Part shown: piece by piece, positions 1 through 8,544 of the stretch
Position numbering within the stretch: position 1 is the stretch's first letter
Layout: every line of letters begins with the position of its first letter
Assembly: GCF_012349115.1 (NCBI RefSeq)
Contig: NZ_PQIG01000101.1
Span: forward strand, 1 to 57,173
DNA from: Rhizobium ruizarguesonis
Lineage (GTDB): Bacteria > Pseudomonadota > Alphaproteobacteria > Rhizobiales > Rhizobiaceae
DNA: 57,173 nt
Direction: 5' to 3'
The notes under the pieces: model-generated
What the model saw: the letters and a program-made list of their open reading frames with translations, nothing else
Databases searched by the model: none
What the model was told of the DNA's origin: nothing
Position numbers and translations under genes: made by a program

Positions 1-165
1 ACTTGCTACATCGCTGCTCTCGTCATTTGGTGGGCATGATTGAGTCTGGAGCCTAAAGCGCGTCACATCGCGCTTTAGGTCTTTGTCTCATGCATGTGGA
101 TTTCCCAAAACCGCTGCACATTTTTGGGCGACATGCGTAAGGCAGCCGGCCCTTTCTCACAAAGC
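1..165. repeat. Intergenic palindromic repeats downstream of pssA
   Basis: No gene is visible. Positions 52-79 form an inverted repeat (CCTAAAGCGCG, six-base loop, CGCGCTTTAGG). Positions about 106-133 carry a second element (CCGCTGCACATTTTTGGGCG) that recurs almost unchanged near 31001-31027. Both look like pieces of the RIME-type mosaic repeats typical of rhizobial intergenic DNA. The hairpin at 52-79 lies just past the pssA stop and could help end its transcript, but it has no clear U tract in that direction. Confidence 0.5.
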
Positions 166-957
166 TTAGAAGCCTTTACCACCGGTCAGCTCCGACATTA
201 CGGTTCCGACAATGATGCGCATGTCCATCCAGATCGAGAAATTCCCGACGTAGTAGAGATCGCTGGCAATGCGGGCGCGCGCCTTGGCGGGACGATCGGT
301 CGGGCCGCGCAGGCCACGCATCTGGGCAAGACCCGTCATGCCGGGGCGCATCGCATGGCGCTGATGGTATTCCGGTACGAGCTCTTCGTAGAGCACGCCG
401 CCGGCGCGCATGCCGATTGCATGGCAACGCGGGCCGACGACCGACATGTGGCCCAGCAGCACGTTCAGCAGCTGCGGCAACTCATCGACATTCGTCCGGC
501 GCAGGATGGCGCCGATGCGGGTGACGCGCGGGTCGTCCTTGACCGTCTGGGCAACGCCGGAGACGTCGCAGAGGTCGGTGCGCATGGAACGGAACTTGTA
601 GACCTTGATGGCCTTGCAGTTCTTGCCCCAGCGGGTCTGCTTGAAGAGCACCGGTCCCGGGCTGTCGAGCTTGATCAGCATGGCGACGAACAGAAGGAAC
701 GGGGCGAGGACGAGGAGGGCGCTCAACGACGAAAAAATGTCGAACGCCCGCTTCAGGACCAGATCCACCAACGGCGCCTGCGGCGCATCGCTATGGATAA
801 CAGGGGTCTGGATCTTCAGGCTCGGCTGCTGGCGGCGGCTCGGCCGGAAGGACTCTGTCGAAATGCTGTTGTTTAGTTCCGTGATGCTCAAGGATCGTAC
901 TCTGTTGTCTTCGAGGGGGCGCGGCGGCAATAGGCGATCAATGGTTAACCCTGTCAC
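166..957 (-). CDS. pssA: Exopolysaccharide priming sugar transferase PssA
   Basis: A 263-residue bacterial sugar transferase of the ExoY/WbaP family. Such enzymes move a sugar 1-phosphate from UDP-sugar to undecaprenyl phosphate at the inner membrane, the first step of acidic exopolysaccharide synthesis. A single membrane helix lies at about residues 75-97 after a hydrophilic N-terminus. It is followed by the family motifs SPGPVLFKQTRWG (99-111), KFRSMR (121-126), DELPQ (158-162) and VVGPR (173-177). The start is a GTG at 957 with no strong ribosome site, so the N-terminus is uncertain. The upstream neighbour on the same strand is a CysQ/IMPase-type gene; this pssB-pssA order is known from R. 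leguminosarum and supports the symbol. A 577-base gap separates the two genes, so pssA probably has its own promoter. Confidence 0.9.
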   Translation of the reverse strand: MTGLTIDRLLPPRPLEDNRVRSLSITELNNSISTESFRPSRRQQPSLKIQTPVIHSDAPQAPLVDLVLKRAFDIFSSLSALLVLAPFLLFVAMLIKLDSPGPVLFKQTRWGKNCKAIKVYKFRSMRTDLCDVSGVAQTVKDDPRVTRIGAILRRTNVDELPQLLNVLLGHMSVVGPRCHAIGMRAGGVLYEELVPEYHQRHAMRPGMTGLAQMRGLRGPTDRPAKARARIASDLYYVGNFSIWMDMRIIVGTVMSELTGGKGF

Positions 958-1534
958 CAGGGCTGCACTTAGGTCTTGGTAACCCTACTAAAACGGAAAA
1001 ATGCGACAATTGTGTAATGGTGTCCAGAGAAATATCGCATCGCAACAAATCTTTCGCACTTGCGTTAAGTTGAGGCAAGCTCATGATATTTCGTTAATAA
1101 TTGGAATTTTGTCAAAGTTTTTAGGCCTTTGGCAGGGGTTCACCGAGGGTTGGCGACGTGCCGTTTCGACACGTGACCCGGGTCTCTTAACCGTATTTCT
1201 TAACGGAACACGAGCCGAAATTTTTCGGATGAAGATATCGAGCACTGTCGAAGCGGTGCCGAAATGTGACAAAATCAAGGCAGGATTGTTGGCGCGCGGC
1301 GTCTTGAAAAGATGCAGGGCAACGAATTCGCCGCCCGAATCGCTCAATGAGGGCCGATAACGCGAATCACTTCACAGCTGGAATGGGATCGTGGACGCGC
1401 TTTAAGGAGGGACGCTTGCTCAGTTGAGGCGCGCACGCCGGAGGTCGGTCGCGGATTGTCGCGACAGGTCTGAGCTCATGGTTACGATGCAGAGAATCGC
1501 GCCGCTTGCCGGTATTCAGCGATGCTAAGGATGG
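958..1534. other. pssB-pssA intergenic region, likely pssA promoter region
   Basis: This is 577 bases with no convincing gene. Short open frames at 1001-1360 (plus) and 1081-1347 (minus) lack recognisable domains and ribosome sites. The stretch about 960-1130 is clearly more AT-rich than the neighbouring coding DNA, as expected for a long regulatory leader of pssA (transcribed leftward). I could not assign specific promoter boxes. Confidence 0.4.
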
Positions 1535-2332
1535 TCACGCCGGTTCGAGGACGCGTTTCCTGCCGCCCCAGGAGATGAAGTTCGGGTTGGCAAAGTCGAA
1601 ATCGGCCGCCGTTCCCGTCTTGCCATAGGTCAGCGGCGTTCCGTCCAGCGTCACCGTCGAACCGCCGGCGGCGCGCAGCACCGCATCGCCGGCCGCGGTG
1701 TCCCATTCCATCGTGCGGGTAAAGCGCGGATAGACGTCGGCCTTTCCTTCGGCCAGCAGGCAGAATTTCAGCGAGGAGCCGATATTGGTGCATTTGAAGA
1801 TCGCGTGGTCGGCGAGGAAGCTTCCGGTCTCGGGGCTGTTGTGGCGAAGGCTTGCAAGCGCCAGCCTGTCGTCGGGCTGTTCGCGCACAGTGATTGTGCT
1901 GCGAGCGCCAACTGTGAAATCCTCCGTGACGACGAGCCTTTCGGCGTGGCCGCGCTCTCCCGAGAAGGCAAGCCCGAGCGCTGGCGCGTAGACGATGCCC
2001 GCCACCGGGGCGCCGCTCTCGATATAGGCGATGTTGACGGTGAATTCCTGCCGTCCGTCGACGAACTCGCGCGTGCCGTCCAGAGGGTCGACCAGGAAGA
2101 AGCCACGGCCTGCAATGTCGGGCACCTTGCCGGCGGCAACTGATTCTTCCGCAACGACGGGTATTTCGGGATAATCTCTGGCGAGATGAGCGAGGATGAT
2201 GCGTTCGGCCTCCTCGTCGGCGACCGTGACCGGACTTGCATCCGCCTTCATGGTGACAGGGAAGCCTTCGCGCAAGACCGTGATGATGGCCTTGCCGGCT
2301 TCGAGCGCCGCCTTTTCAAATGTCCTCAGCAT
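1535..2332 (-). CDS. pssB: Inositol-monophosphatase/CysQ-type phosphatase PssB
   Basis: A 265-residue Mg-dependent phosphatase of the IMPase/CysQ superfamily. The metal-site motifs are present: AEES (61-64), DPLDGTREF (82-90) and, near residue 205, WDTAAGDAVL. The DPLDGTREF form is closer to CysQ (3'(2'),5'-bisphosphate nucleotidase) than to SuhB. In R. leguminosarum the gene upstream of pssA is called pssB and is reported to have inositol monophosphatase activity and to affect exopolysaccharide level; that knowledge plus gene order supports the symbol. I chose the ATG at 2332, preceded by AAAGGACA; a GTG at 2353 would add seven residues. The substrate in the cell (PAP or inositol phosphate) cannot be decided from sequence. 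Confidence 0.85.
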   Translation of the reverse strand: MLRTFEKAALEAGKAIITVLREGFPVTMKADASPVTVADEEAERIILAHLARDYPEIPVVAEESVAAGKVPDIAGRGFFLVDPLDGTREFVDGRQEFTVNIAYIESGAPVAGIVYAPALGLAFSGERGHAERLVVTEDFTVGARSTITVREQPDDRLALASLRHNSPETGSFLADHAIFKCTNIGSSLKFCLLAEGKADVYPRFTRTMEWDTAAGDAVLRAAGGSTVTLDGTPLTYGKTGTAADFDFANPNFISWGGRKRVLEPA

Positions 2333-2877
2333 TGTCCTTTTGCCGTTCGCCACGCGGCGAGCACCCCGCTGTCGCTCGTCCGCAAACCATCCCTGTCACA
2401 TCCAGATACTTAATTTATATGGTGTTCCCCGTCGTGCTCTGCATCCCTCAATACAAAGCTTGATGATGCTACCATAAGTTTTCAGCCTTGTCAGACGAAG
2501 ATGGCGGGCATTTGCCTGTGAAATGGCATTCGTCAAAAAGGCTGCCTTGAGGTCTGAATTTGCTCCATCTTCCAATTCTGTGGAATAGCTTACGCAGCAA
2601 ACAGCGCAGGAAATCGACGGCGACATCTCCGTATGGTTAAGCCAGTGGCAGTTTCTGACTAAAAATAGATCCTGCTTTGCCGTTTTTCTGTGGATTTTGG
2701 TTCAAAACGCGCCATTTAGGCCTGTTCTGACAAGAATCTGTCGGAGTAAATCCTTTTTGTCTTCACATTTCCAACGAAACCGCTATGCATTCGGCCTATG
2801 AGGTTCTCTGAAACGGAGAACTGAAGAACCAAAAAGAGATGCAGCATTTTAGGCTCGCATCCAGGGGAAAACGACAT
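2333..2877. other. Divergent intergenic region between pssB and livH
   Basis: This is 545 bases between two divergent genes, AT-richer than its surroundings, so it should hold the promoters of both pssB and the liv operon. A short open frame on the minus strand (2396-2626) has no ribosome site or domain. The sequence AGGGGAAA just before 2878 is a good ribosome site for livH. No clear operator palindrome was seen. Confidence 0.4.
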
Positions 2878-3780
2878 ATGGAGTATTTCGTCCAGCAGCT
2901 CTTAAATGGGCTGACGCTCGGATCCATCTATGGCCTTGTGGCTATTGGCTATACGATGGTTTACGGCATTATCGGCATGATCAATTTCGCCCATGGCGAC
3001 ATCTTCATGCTCGGTGGTTTCGCCGCTCTTATCGTCTTCCTCGTCCTCACATCCATCTTCGCAGGTCTCCCGGTGGCAGTTCTGCTGCTGGCGATGCTTG
3101 TCGTCGCGATGTTGATGACGAGTTTGTGGAACTGGACGATTGAGCGCGTCGCATACCGTCCTCTGCGCGGTTCCTTCCGCCTGGCGCCGCTGATTACCGC
3201 GATCGGCATGTCGATCACGCTGTCCAACTTCATCCAGGTGACGCAGGGCCCGCGCAACAAGCCGATTCCACCGATGGTGAGCACGGTCTACCAGTTCGGC
3301 AACATCTCGGTGTCGCTGAAACAGATCATCATCATCGTGATCACGGCAGTGCTGCTCACGATCTTCTGGTACATCGTCAATCGCACCGCACTCGGCCGTG
3401 CCCAGCGCGCCACAGAGCAGGATCGCAAGATGGCGGCGTTGCTCGGCGTCAACGTCGATCAGACGATCTCGATCACTTTCGTTATGGGTGCGGCACTCGC
3501 AGCCGTCGCCGGCACGATGTATCTGATGTATTATGGCGTCGCCTCGTTTAACGACGGCTTCACGCCTGGTGTGAAGGCCTTCACGGCAGCCGTTCTCGGC
3601 GGTATCGGTTCGTTACCCGGCGCCGTCTTCGGCGGCCTCCTTATCGGCCTTATCGAGTCGCTGTGGTCGGCATATTTCACCATTGCCTACAAGGACGTCG
3701 CGACCTTTGCGATCCTGGCTTTCGTGTTGATCTTCAAACCGACCGGCATCCTCGGGCGGCCGGAAGTCGAGAAGGTATAA
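2878..3780 (+). CDS. livH: Branched-chain/broad amino-acid ABC transporter permease LivH (BraD)
   Basis: A 300-residue inner-membrane permease of the LivH family, one half of the channel of a HAAT-type importer. Characteristic features are the N-terminal NGLTLGSIYGLVAIGYTMVYG segment with the following GMINFAHGDIFMLG motif, and the C-terminal AVLGGIGSLPGAVFGG loop, which contacts the ATPases. About eight hydrophobic segments are visible. The ATG at 2878 has a strong ribosome site (AGGGGAAA); an upstream ATG at 2839 would add 13 unlikely residues. It is the first gene of the operon livH-livM-livG-livF-small membrane gene-livK. The equivalent R. leguminosarum system is called Bra and accepts many L-amino acids and GABA. 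Confidence 0.93.
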   Translation: MEYFVQQLLNGLTLGSIYGLVAIGYTMVYGIIGMINFAHGDIFMLGGFAALIVFLVLTSIFAGLPVAVLLLAMLVVAMLMTSLWNWTIERVAYRPLRGSFRLAPLITAIGMSITLSNFIQVTQGPRNKPIPPMVSTVYQFGNISVSLKQIIIIVITAVLLTIFWYIVNRTALGRAQRATEQDRKMAALLGVNVDQTISITFVMGAALAAVAGTMYLMYYGVASFNDGFTPGVKAFTAAVLGGIGSLPGAVFGGLLIGLIESLWSAYFTIAYKDVATFAILAFVLIFKPTGILGRPEVEKV

Positions 3781-3784
3781 CGTC

Positions 3785-5176
3785 ATGGCAAACATCGAAA
3801 ATTCTGCAGGCAAGCCCGATGCCGGACTTGTCCGCAAAGGCCTTACCGAAGCTCTTTTCGCCGCCGTTCTGTCGTTCGGCATGTTCGTTCTCTATGTCGG
3901 CCTCAAGACCGACCAGAACATCAGCAACGAGCTGATCATTGTCCAGCGCTGGGGCCTGCTTGCGATCTTCGTCGCGGTCGCCGCCATCGGCCGCTTCGCG
4001 ACGGTGGTTTTCCTGCGGCCGCATCTCGACAACCGCAAGCTGGCGAAGGCGAGACAGGGCGAACTCGACATCTCAACCGAGAAGAGCTTCTTTCACCGGC
4101 ATTTCCTGAAGATCGCGCTGATCGCGCTGCTGCTTTATCCCATGGTGGTGGTGGCGTTCAAAGGCCCTCAGGGCTCGCTGACATATGTCGACAATTTCGG
4201 CATCCAGATCCTGATCTATGTGATGCTGGCTTGGGGGCTGAACATCGTCGTCGGCCTCGCCGGCCTGCTCGACCTCGGCTATGTCGCCTTCTATGCCGTA
4301 GGCGCTTATTCCTACGCGCTGCTTTCGAGCTATTTCGGCCTGTCCTTCTGGGTGCTGCTGCCGCTTTCGGGCATCTTCGCGGCACTCTGGGGCGTCATTC
4401 TCGGCTTCCCGGTGCTGCGCCTGCGCGGCGATTACCTCGCCATCGTGACGCTTGCCTTCGGTGAAATCATTCGTCTCGTCCTCATCAACTGGACTGAAGT
4501 GACGAAAGGCACCTTCGGTATCTCGAGCATCCCGAAGGCAACACTCTTCGGCATTCCCTTCGATGCGACGGCCGGCGGCTTTGCCAAGCTCTTTCACCTG
4601 CCGATCTCCTCGGCCTATTACAAGATCTTCCTCTTTTATCTGATCCTGGCGCTCTGCATGCTGACGGCCTACGTCACCATCCGGCTGCGCCGCATGCCGA
4701 TCGGACGCGCCTGGGAAGCCTTGCGCGAAGACGAGATCGCCTGCCGTTCGCTCGGCATCAATACGGTGACGACCAAGCTCACCGCCTTTGCGACGGGCGC
4801 GATGTTTGCCGGTTTCGCCGGCTCGTTCTTCGCCGCCCGCCAGGGCTTCGTTTCGCCGGAATCCTTCGTCTTCCTGGAATCGGCCGTCATTCTCGCCATC
4901 GTCGTTCTCGGCGGCATGGGTTCGCTGACCGGCATCGCGATCGCCGCCATCGTCATGGTCGGCGGCACCGAGTTGTTGCGCAGTATGGACTTCCTAAAAT
5001 TGATCTTCGGACCCGATTTTACGCCGGAACTCTACCGCATGTTGATCTTCGGCCTCGCCATGGTCGTCGTCATGCTGTTCAAGCCGCGCGGCTTCGTCGG
5101 CTCGCGTGAGCCGACAGCCTTCCTCAGAGAGCGCAAGGCGATATCCGGAAGCTTCATCAAGGAGGGCCATGGTTGA
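3785..5176 (+). CDS. livM: Branched-chain/broad amino-acid ABC transporter permease LivM (BraE)
   Basis: A 463-residue permease partner of LivH. The first 130 or so residues are an extension with two or three hydrophobic segments, as in the long LivM form. The conserved LivM core begins near residue 135 (YVDNFGIQILIYVMLAWGLN, then GLAGLLDLGYVAFYAVGAY) and carries the EAA-like loop GRAWEALREDEIACRSLGIN. It starts four bases after the livH stop and ends by overlapping the start of livG by one base, so translation is probably coupled. Confidence 0.93.
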   Translation: MANIENSAGKPDAGLVRKGLTEALFAAVLSFGMFVLYVGLKTDQNISNELIIVQRWGLLAIFVAVAAIGRFATVVFLRPHLDNRKLAKARQGELDISTEKSFFHRHFLKIALIALLLYPMVVVAFKGPQGSLTYVDNFGIQILIYVMLAWGLNIVVGLAGLLDLGYVAFYAVGAYSYALLSSYFGLSFWVLLPLSGIFAALWGVILGFPVLRLRGDYLAIVTLAFGEIIRLVLINWTEVTKGTFGISSIPKATLFGIPFDATAGGFAKLFHLPISSAYYKIFLFYLILALCMLTAYVTIRLRRMPIGRAWEALREDEIACRSLGINTVTTKLTAFATGAMFAGFAGSFFAARQGFVSPESFVFLESAVILAIVVLGGMGSLTGIAIAAIVMVGGTELLRSMDFLKLIFGPDFTPELYRMLIFGLAMVVVMLFKPRGFVGSREPTAFLRERKAISGSFIKEGHG

Positions 5177-6051
5177 TGAGCCCCGTAACGAATACGATGT
5201 CTGACGACACTCTTCTCAAGGTCGAACACCTGTCGATGAAGTTCGGCGGCCTGATGGCCATCAACGACTTCTCCTTCGAAGCCAAGCGCGGCGATATCAC
5301 CGCGCTGATCGGGCCGAACGGCGCCGGCAAGACCACCGTCTTCAACTGCATCACCGGCTTCTACAAGCCGACGATGGGCATGATCACGTTCAACCAGAAG
5401 AGCGGCAAGCAATATCTGCTCGAGCGCCTGCCGGACTTTCGCATCACCAGGGAAGCCAAGGTCGCACGCACCTTCCAGAACATCCGGCTCTTCTCCGGCC
5501 TGACCGTTCTCGAAAACCTGCTGGTTGCCCAGCACAACAAGCTGATGAAGGCATCGGGTTATACGATCCTCGGCCTTATCGGTGTCGGCCCCTATAGGCG
5601 GGAAGCGGCCGCTGCAATCGAGCTCGCCCGTTTCTGGCTCGAGAAGGCCGACCTGATCGACCGCGCCGACGACCCCGCCGGCGATCTGCCCTACGGCGCC
5701 CAGCGGCGTCTCGAAATTGCCCGCGCCATGTGCACCGGTCCGGAGCTGCTTTGCCTGGATGAACCGGCTGCCGGCCTCAACCCACGGGAATCGGCAACGC
5801 TCAACGCGCTGCTGAAGAGCATTCGCGCCGAAACAGGAACGTCGATCCTGCTGATCGAGCACGACATGTCGGTGGTCATGGAAATCTCCGACCACGTCGT
5901 CGTCCTCGAATATGGTCAGAAGATTTCCGATGGCACGCCGGATCACGTGAAGAACGATCCGAGGGTCATCGCGGCCTATCTCGGTGTCGAGGATGAAGAA
6001 GTGGAAGAGGTGATCGCAGCCGTCGAGCAGCTCGAAGGAGGCGCAAACTGA
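5176..6051 (+). CDS. livG: Amino-acid ABC transporter ATPase LivG (BraF)
   Basis: A 291-residue ABC ATPase. Walker A is GPNGAGKTT, the signature region is LPYGAQRRLEIARAM and Walker B is LLCLDEPAAGLN. This YGAQRR variant in place of LSGGQ is usual for LivG. The ATG at 5176 shares its A with the livM TGA stop and has AGGAGG ten bases upstream; a TTG one codon earlier (5173) is possible. The stop overlaps the livF ATG in the same TGATG arrangement, so livM, livG and livF form a translationally coupled series. Confidence 0.93.
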   Translation: MSPVTNTMSDDTLLKVEHLSMKFGGLMAINDFSFEAKRGDITALIGPNGAGKTTVFNCITGFYKPTMGMITFNQKSGKQYLLERLPDFRITREAKVARTFQNIRLFSGLTVLENLLVAQHNKLMKASGYTILGLIGVGPYRREAAAAIELARFWLEKADLIDRADDPAGDLPYGAQRRLEIARAMCTGPELLCLDEPAAGLNPRESATLNALLKSIRAETGTSILLIEHDMSVVMEISDHVVVLEYGQKISDGTPDHVKNDPRVIAAYLGVEDEEVEEVIAAVEQLEGGAN

Positions 6052-6794
6052 TGGGCGATGAAGTAATGACGGGTCAACCGCTCCTTCAGGTGAATGGCGT
6101 CGAAACCTATTACGGCAATATCCGGGCGCTGGCCGGCGTCGATGTCCACGTCAACAAGGGCGAGATCGTCAGCCTGATCGGCGCCAATGGCGCCGGCAAG
6201 TCGACACTGATGATGACGATCTGCGGCAGCCCGCAGGCCCGCACCGGTTCGGTGGTCTTCGAGGGCCGCGACATCACCCGCATGCCGACACATGAAATCG
6301 CCCGTCTACGCATTGCACAGTCGCCGGAAGGCCGCCGCATCTTCCCGCGCATGACGGTTCTGGAAAATCTTCAGATGGGCGCAGGCCTCGACAATCTGAA
6401 ACACTTCGCCGAAGACGTCGAGAAGATCTTCACGCTCTTCCCGCGTCTCAAGGAACGTCACGCCCAGCGGGGCGGAACACTTTCGGGCGGTGAGCAGCAG
6501 ATGCTGTCGATCGGCCGCGCGCTGATGGCGCGCCCGAAGTTGCTGCTTCTCGACGAACCCTCGCTCGGTCTTGCGCCGCTGATCGTCAAGGGCATCTTCG
6601 AGGCGATCAAGAAGCTCAACGAGGCGGAGGGGCTGACCGTTTTCCTCGTCGAGCAGAACGCGTTCGCCGCCCTCAGGCTTTCTCACCGCGCCTACGTGAT
6701 GGTGAACGGCAAGGTGACGATGAGCGGCTCCGGCAAGGAGCTTCTTGCCAATCCCGAGGTCCGCGCCGCCTATCTCGAAGGCGGAAGACACTAG
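6051..6794 (+). CDS. livF: Amino-acid ABC transporter ATPase LivF (BraG)
   Basis: A 247-residue ABC ATPase, partner of LivG. Walker A is GANGAGKST, the signature is LSGGEQQMLSIGRAL and Walker B is LLLLDEPSLGLAP. The start at 6051 overlaps the livG stop by one base. A second in-frame ATG at 6066 gives a more typical N-terminus (MTGQPLLQVNGVETYYG) and could be the true start. Confidence 0.93.
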   Translation: MGDEVMTGQPLLQVNGVETYYGNIRALAGVDVHVNKGEIVSLIGANGAGKSTLMMTICGSPQARTGSVVFEGRDITRMPTHEIARLRIAQSPEGRRIFPRMTVLENLQMGAGLDNLKHFAEDVEKIFTLFPRLKERHAQRGGTLSGGEQQMLSIGRALMARPKLLLLDEPSLGLAPLIVKGIFEAIKKLNEAEGLTVFLVEQNAFAALRLSHRAYVMVNGKVTMSGSGKELLANPEVRAAYLEGGRH

Positions 6795-6813
6795 GTCGAA
6801 AGGAGAGTTTGAC

Positions 6814-7167
6814 ATGCAGGGACTTTTCTTCGAAGCGGATGCCGGCCCCCTTGTGGCGATCCGCGTCATCGTCTTGCTCTTAGGCTTCTGGACGGCCTGG
6901 CGCGCCGGCAAAGCGGTTGCCGAAGGCTGGGCCGACTATCCGTTGGTCATCGTCTATACATTCCTGCTCGCCTGGGCGATGCAGTTCCTGCATCATGCCC
7001 TGTTCAATGGTCCGATGCTCAACGCCTTCTACTATATCCTCGACTTCGTGACGCTGCTGGTGTTCTCGACGGCCGGCTTCCGCTACCGCCGCACCAATCA
7101 GATGGTTAACAACTATTACTGGCTGTACGAGAAAACTTCCGCGTTTTCGTGGAAGGACAAACATTGA
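6814..7167 (+). CDS. Small membrane protein of the liv operon (DUF6867-like)
   Basis: A 117-residue protein with three hydrophobic segments (about residues 14-30, 42-62 and 70-90) and a basic, aromatic tail. I recognise it as the small conserved membrane protein that often lies between livF and livK in Rhizobiales (annotated as DUF6867). Its function is unknown. The ATG at 6814 has a very good ribosome site (AAAGGAGAG), only 19 bases after livF, so it is co-transcribed with the importer. A longer frame beginning at 6745 would lie inside livF and is unlikely. It could be an accessory subunit of the permease, but nothing in the sequence proves that. Confidence 0.8.
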   Translation: MQGLFFEADAGPLVAIRVIVLLLGFWTAWRAGKAVAEGWADYPLVIVYTFLLAWAMQFLHHALFNGPMLNAFYYILDFVTLLVFSTAGFRYRRTNQMVNNYYWLYEKTSAFSWKDKH

Positions 7168-7287
7168 CAGTCCGTTGAAACTAGGCATGAATTGCCTTCC
7201 GAGTGGAACAGCTTTCCTGGCGCAGTCAATGGTGGGTAGTGCGCTGGGCCTTGGACCGGAACCCGCCCAAAAATTGGGAGTAATAAT

Positions 7288-8409
7288 ATGAAGAAGTCTC
7301 TTCTGTCGGCAGTGGCTCTGACGGCGATGGTCGCCTTCAGCGGCAACGCGTGGGCCGACGTTCTCATCGCTGTCGCTGGTCCGCTGACTGGCCCGAACGC
7401 CGCGTTCGGCGCTCAGCTCCAGAAGGGTGCTGAACAGGCAGCCGCCGACATCAACGCGGCTGGCGGCATCAACGGCGAGCAGATCAAGATCGAACTCGGC
7501 GACGACGTCTCCGACCCGAAGCAGGGCATTTCGGTCGCCAACAAGTTCGCTGCTGACGGCGTCAAGTTCGTCATCGGCCACTTCAACTCGGGCGTTTCGA
7601 TCCCGGCTTCGGAAGTCTATGCCGAAAACGGCATCCTCGAAATCACCCCGGCCGCGACGAACCCGACCTTCACGGAACGGGGCCTCTGGAACACGTTCCG
7701 CACCTGCGGCCGTGACGACCAGCAGGGTGCCATCGCCGGCAAATATCTTGCCGATCACTTCAAGGACGCCAAGATCGCTGTCGTTCACGACAAGACCCCC
7801 TACGGTCAGGGCCTTGCCGACGAAACCAAGAAGGCTATGAACGCCGCCGGCGTCACGGAAGTCATATACGAAGGCATCAATGTCGGCGACAAGGACTTCT
7901 CGGCCCTCATCGCCAAGATGAAGGAAGCCGGCGTCTCGATCATCTATTGGGGTGGTCTGCACACTGAAGCCGGTCTCATCATCCGCCAGGCGGCCGACCA
8001 GGGCCTGAAGGCGACGCTGGTTTCGGGCGACGGTATCGTTTCGAACGAACTGGCCTCGATTGCTGGCGACGCCGTCGCCGGTACGCTGAACACCTTCGGC
8101 CCCGATCCGACGGCGAACCCTGCGAACAAGGAACTCGTCGAAAAGTTCAAGGCCGCTGGTTTCAATCCGGAAGCCTACACGCTCTATTCCTACGCTGCGA
8201 TGCAGACGATTGCCGGGGCCGCCAAGGCTGCCGGTTCGCTGGATCCTGAGGCCGTTGCCAAGGCCATGAAGGAAAAGGGCCCGTTCCCGACCGTTCTCGG
8301 CGACATTTCGTTCGACGAAAAGGGCGACCCGAAGATTCCTGGCTACATCATGTACGAATGGAAGAAGGGTCCGGACGGCAAGTACAGCTACTTCCCGCAG
8401 GGCATGTAA
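7288..8409 (+). CDS. livK: Periplasmic amino-acid-binding protein LivK (BraC)
   Basis: A 373-residue type I periplasmic binding protein of the Leu/Ile/Val family. Residues 1-23 form a signal peptide (MKKSLLSAVALTAMVAFSGNAWA, cleaved after AWA). The mature start ADVLIAVAGPLTGPNAAFG is typical. The ligand-contact region VIGHFNSGVSIPASEVYAENG matches the LivJ/LivK pocket. A 120-base leader separates it from the small membrane gene, and GGGAGTAATAAT precedes the ATG, so it may have its own promoter for higher expression. A perfect terminator follows. Confidence 0.93.
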   Translation: MKKSLLSAVALTAMVAFSGNAWADVLIAVAGPLTGPNAAFGAQLQKGAEQAAADINAAGGINGEQIKIELGDDVSDPKQGISVANKFAADGVKFVIGHFNSGVSIPASEVYAENGILEITPAATNPTFTERGLWNTFRTCGRDDQQGAIAGKYLADHFKDAKIAVVHDKTPYGQGLADETKKAMNAAGVTEVIYEGINVGDKDFSALIAKMKEAGVSIIYWGGLHTEAGLIIRQAADQGLKATLVSGDGIVSNELASIAGDAVAGTLNTFGPDPTANPANKELVEKFKAAGFNPEAYTLYSYAAMQTIAGAAKAAGSLDPEAVAKAMKEKGPFPTVLGDISFDEKGDPKIPGYIMYEWKKGPDGKYSYFPQGM

Positions 8410-8440
8410 GCCTCGCTCGCCTTTATGGGATATGATTATC

Positions 8441-8472
8441 GAAGCCCGGTTCCGACCGGGCTTCTTTCTTTT
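8441..8472 (+). terminator. Rho-independent terminator of the liv operon
   Basis: The stem GAAGCCCGGT (8441-8450), loop TCCG and stem ACCGGGCTTC (8455-8464) are perfectly complementary, followed by TTTCTTTTT. It lies 32 bases past the livK stop. Confidence 0.93.
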
Positions 8473-8544
8473 TGCGGGCGTTTCAATTTTCGCCTGGCTG
8501 GTCTAACTCTTGGCATCGTTTTGAAGCATTGAGCGGAACCGTCC

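Noticed and set aside
1001..1360. Short open frames (both strands) in the pssB-pssA gap
   Set aside because: No ribosome site, no domain, AT-rich non-coding composition; better explained as the pssA regulatory region.
2396..2626. Minus-strand 76-residue frame between pssB and livH
   Set aside because: No ribosome site, low-complexity content and position in a divergent promoter region.
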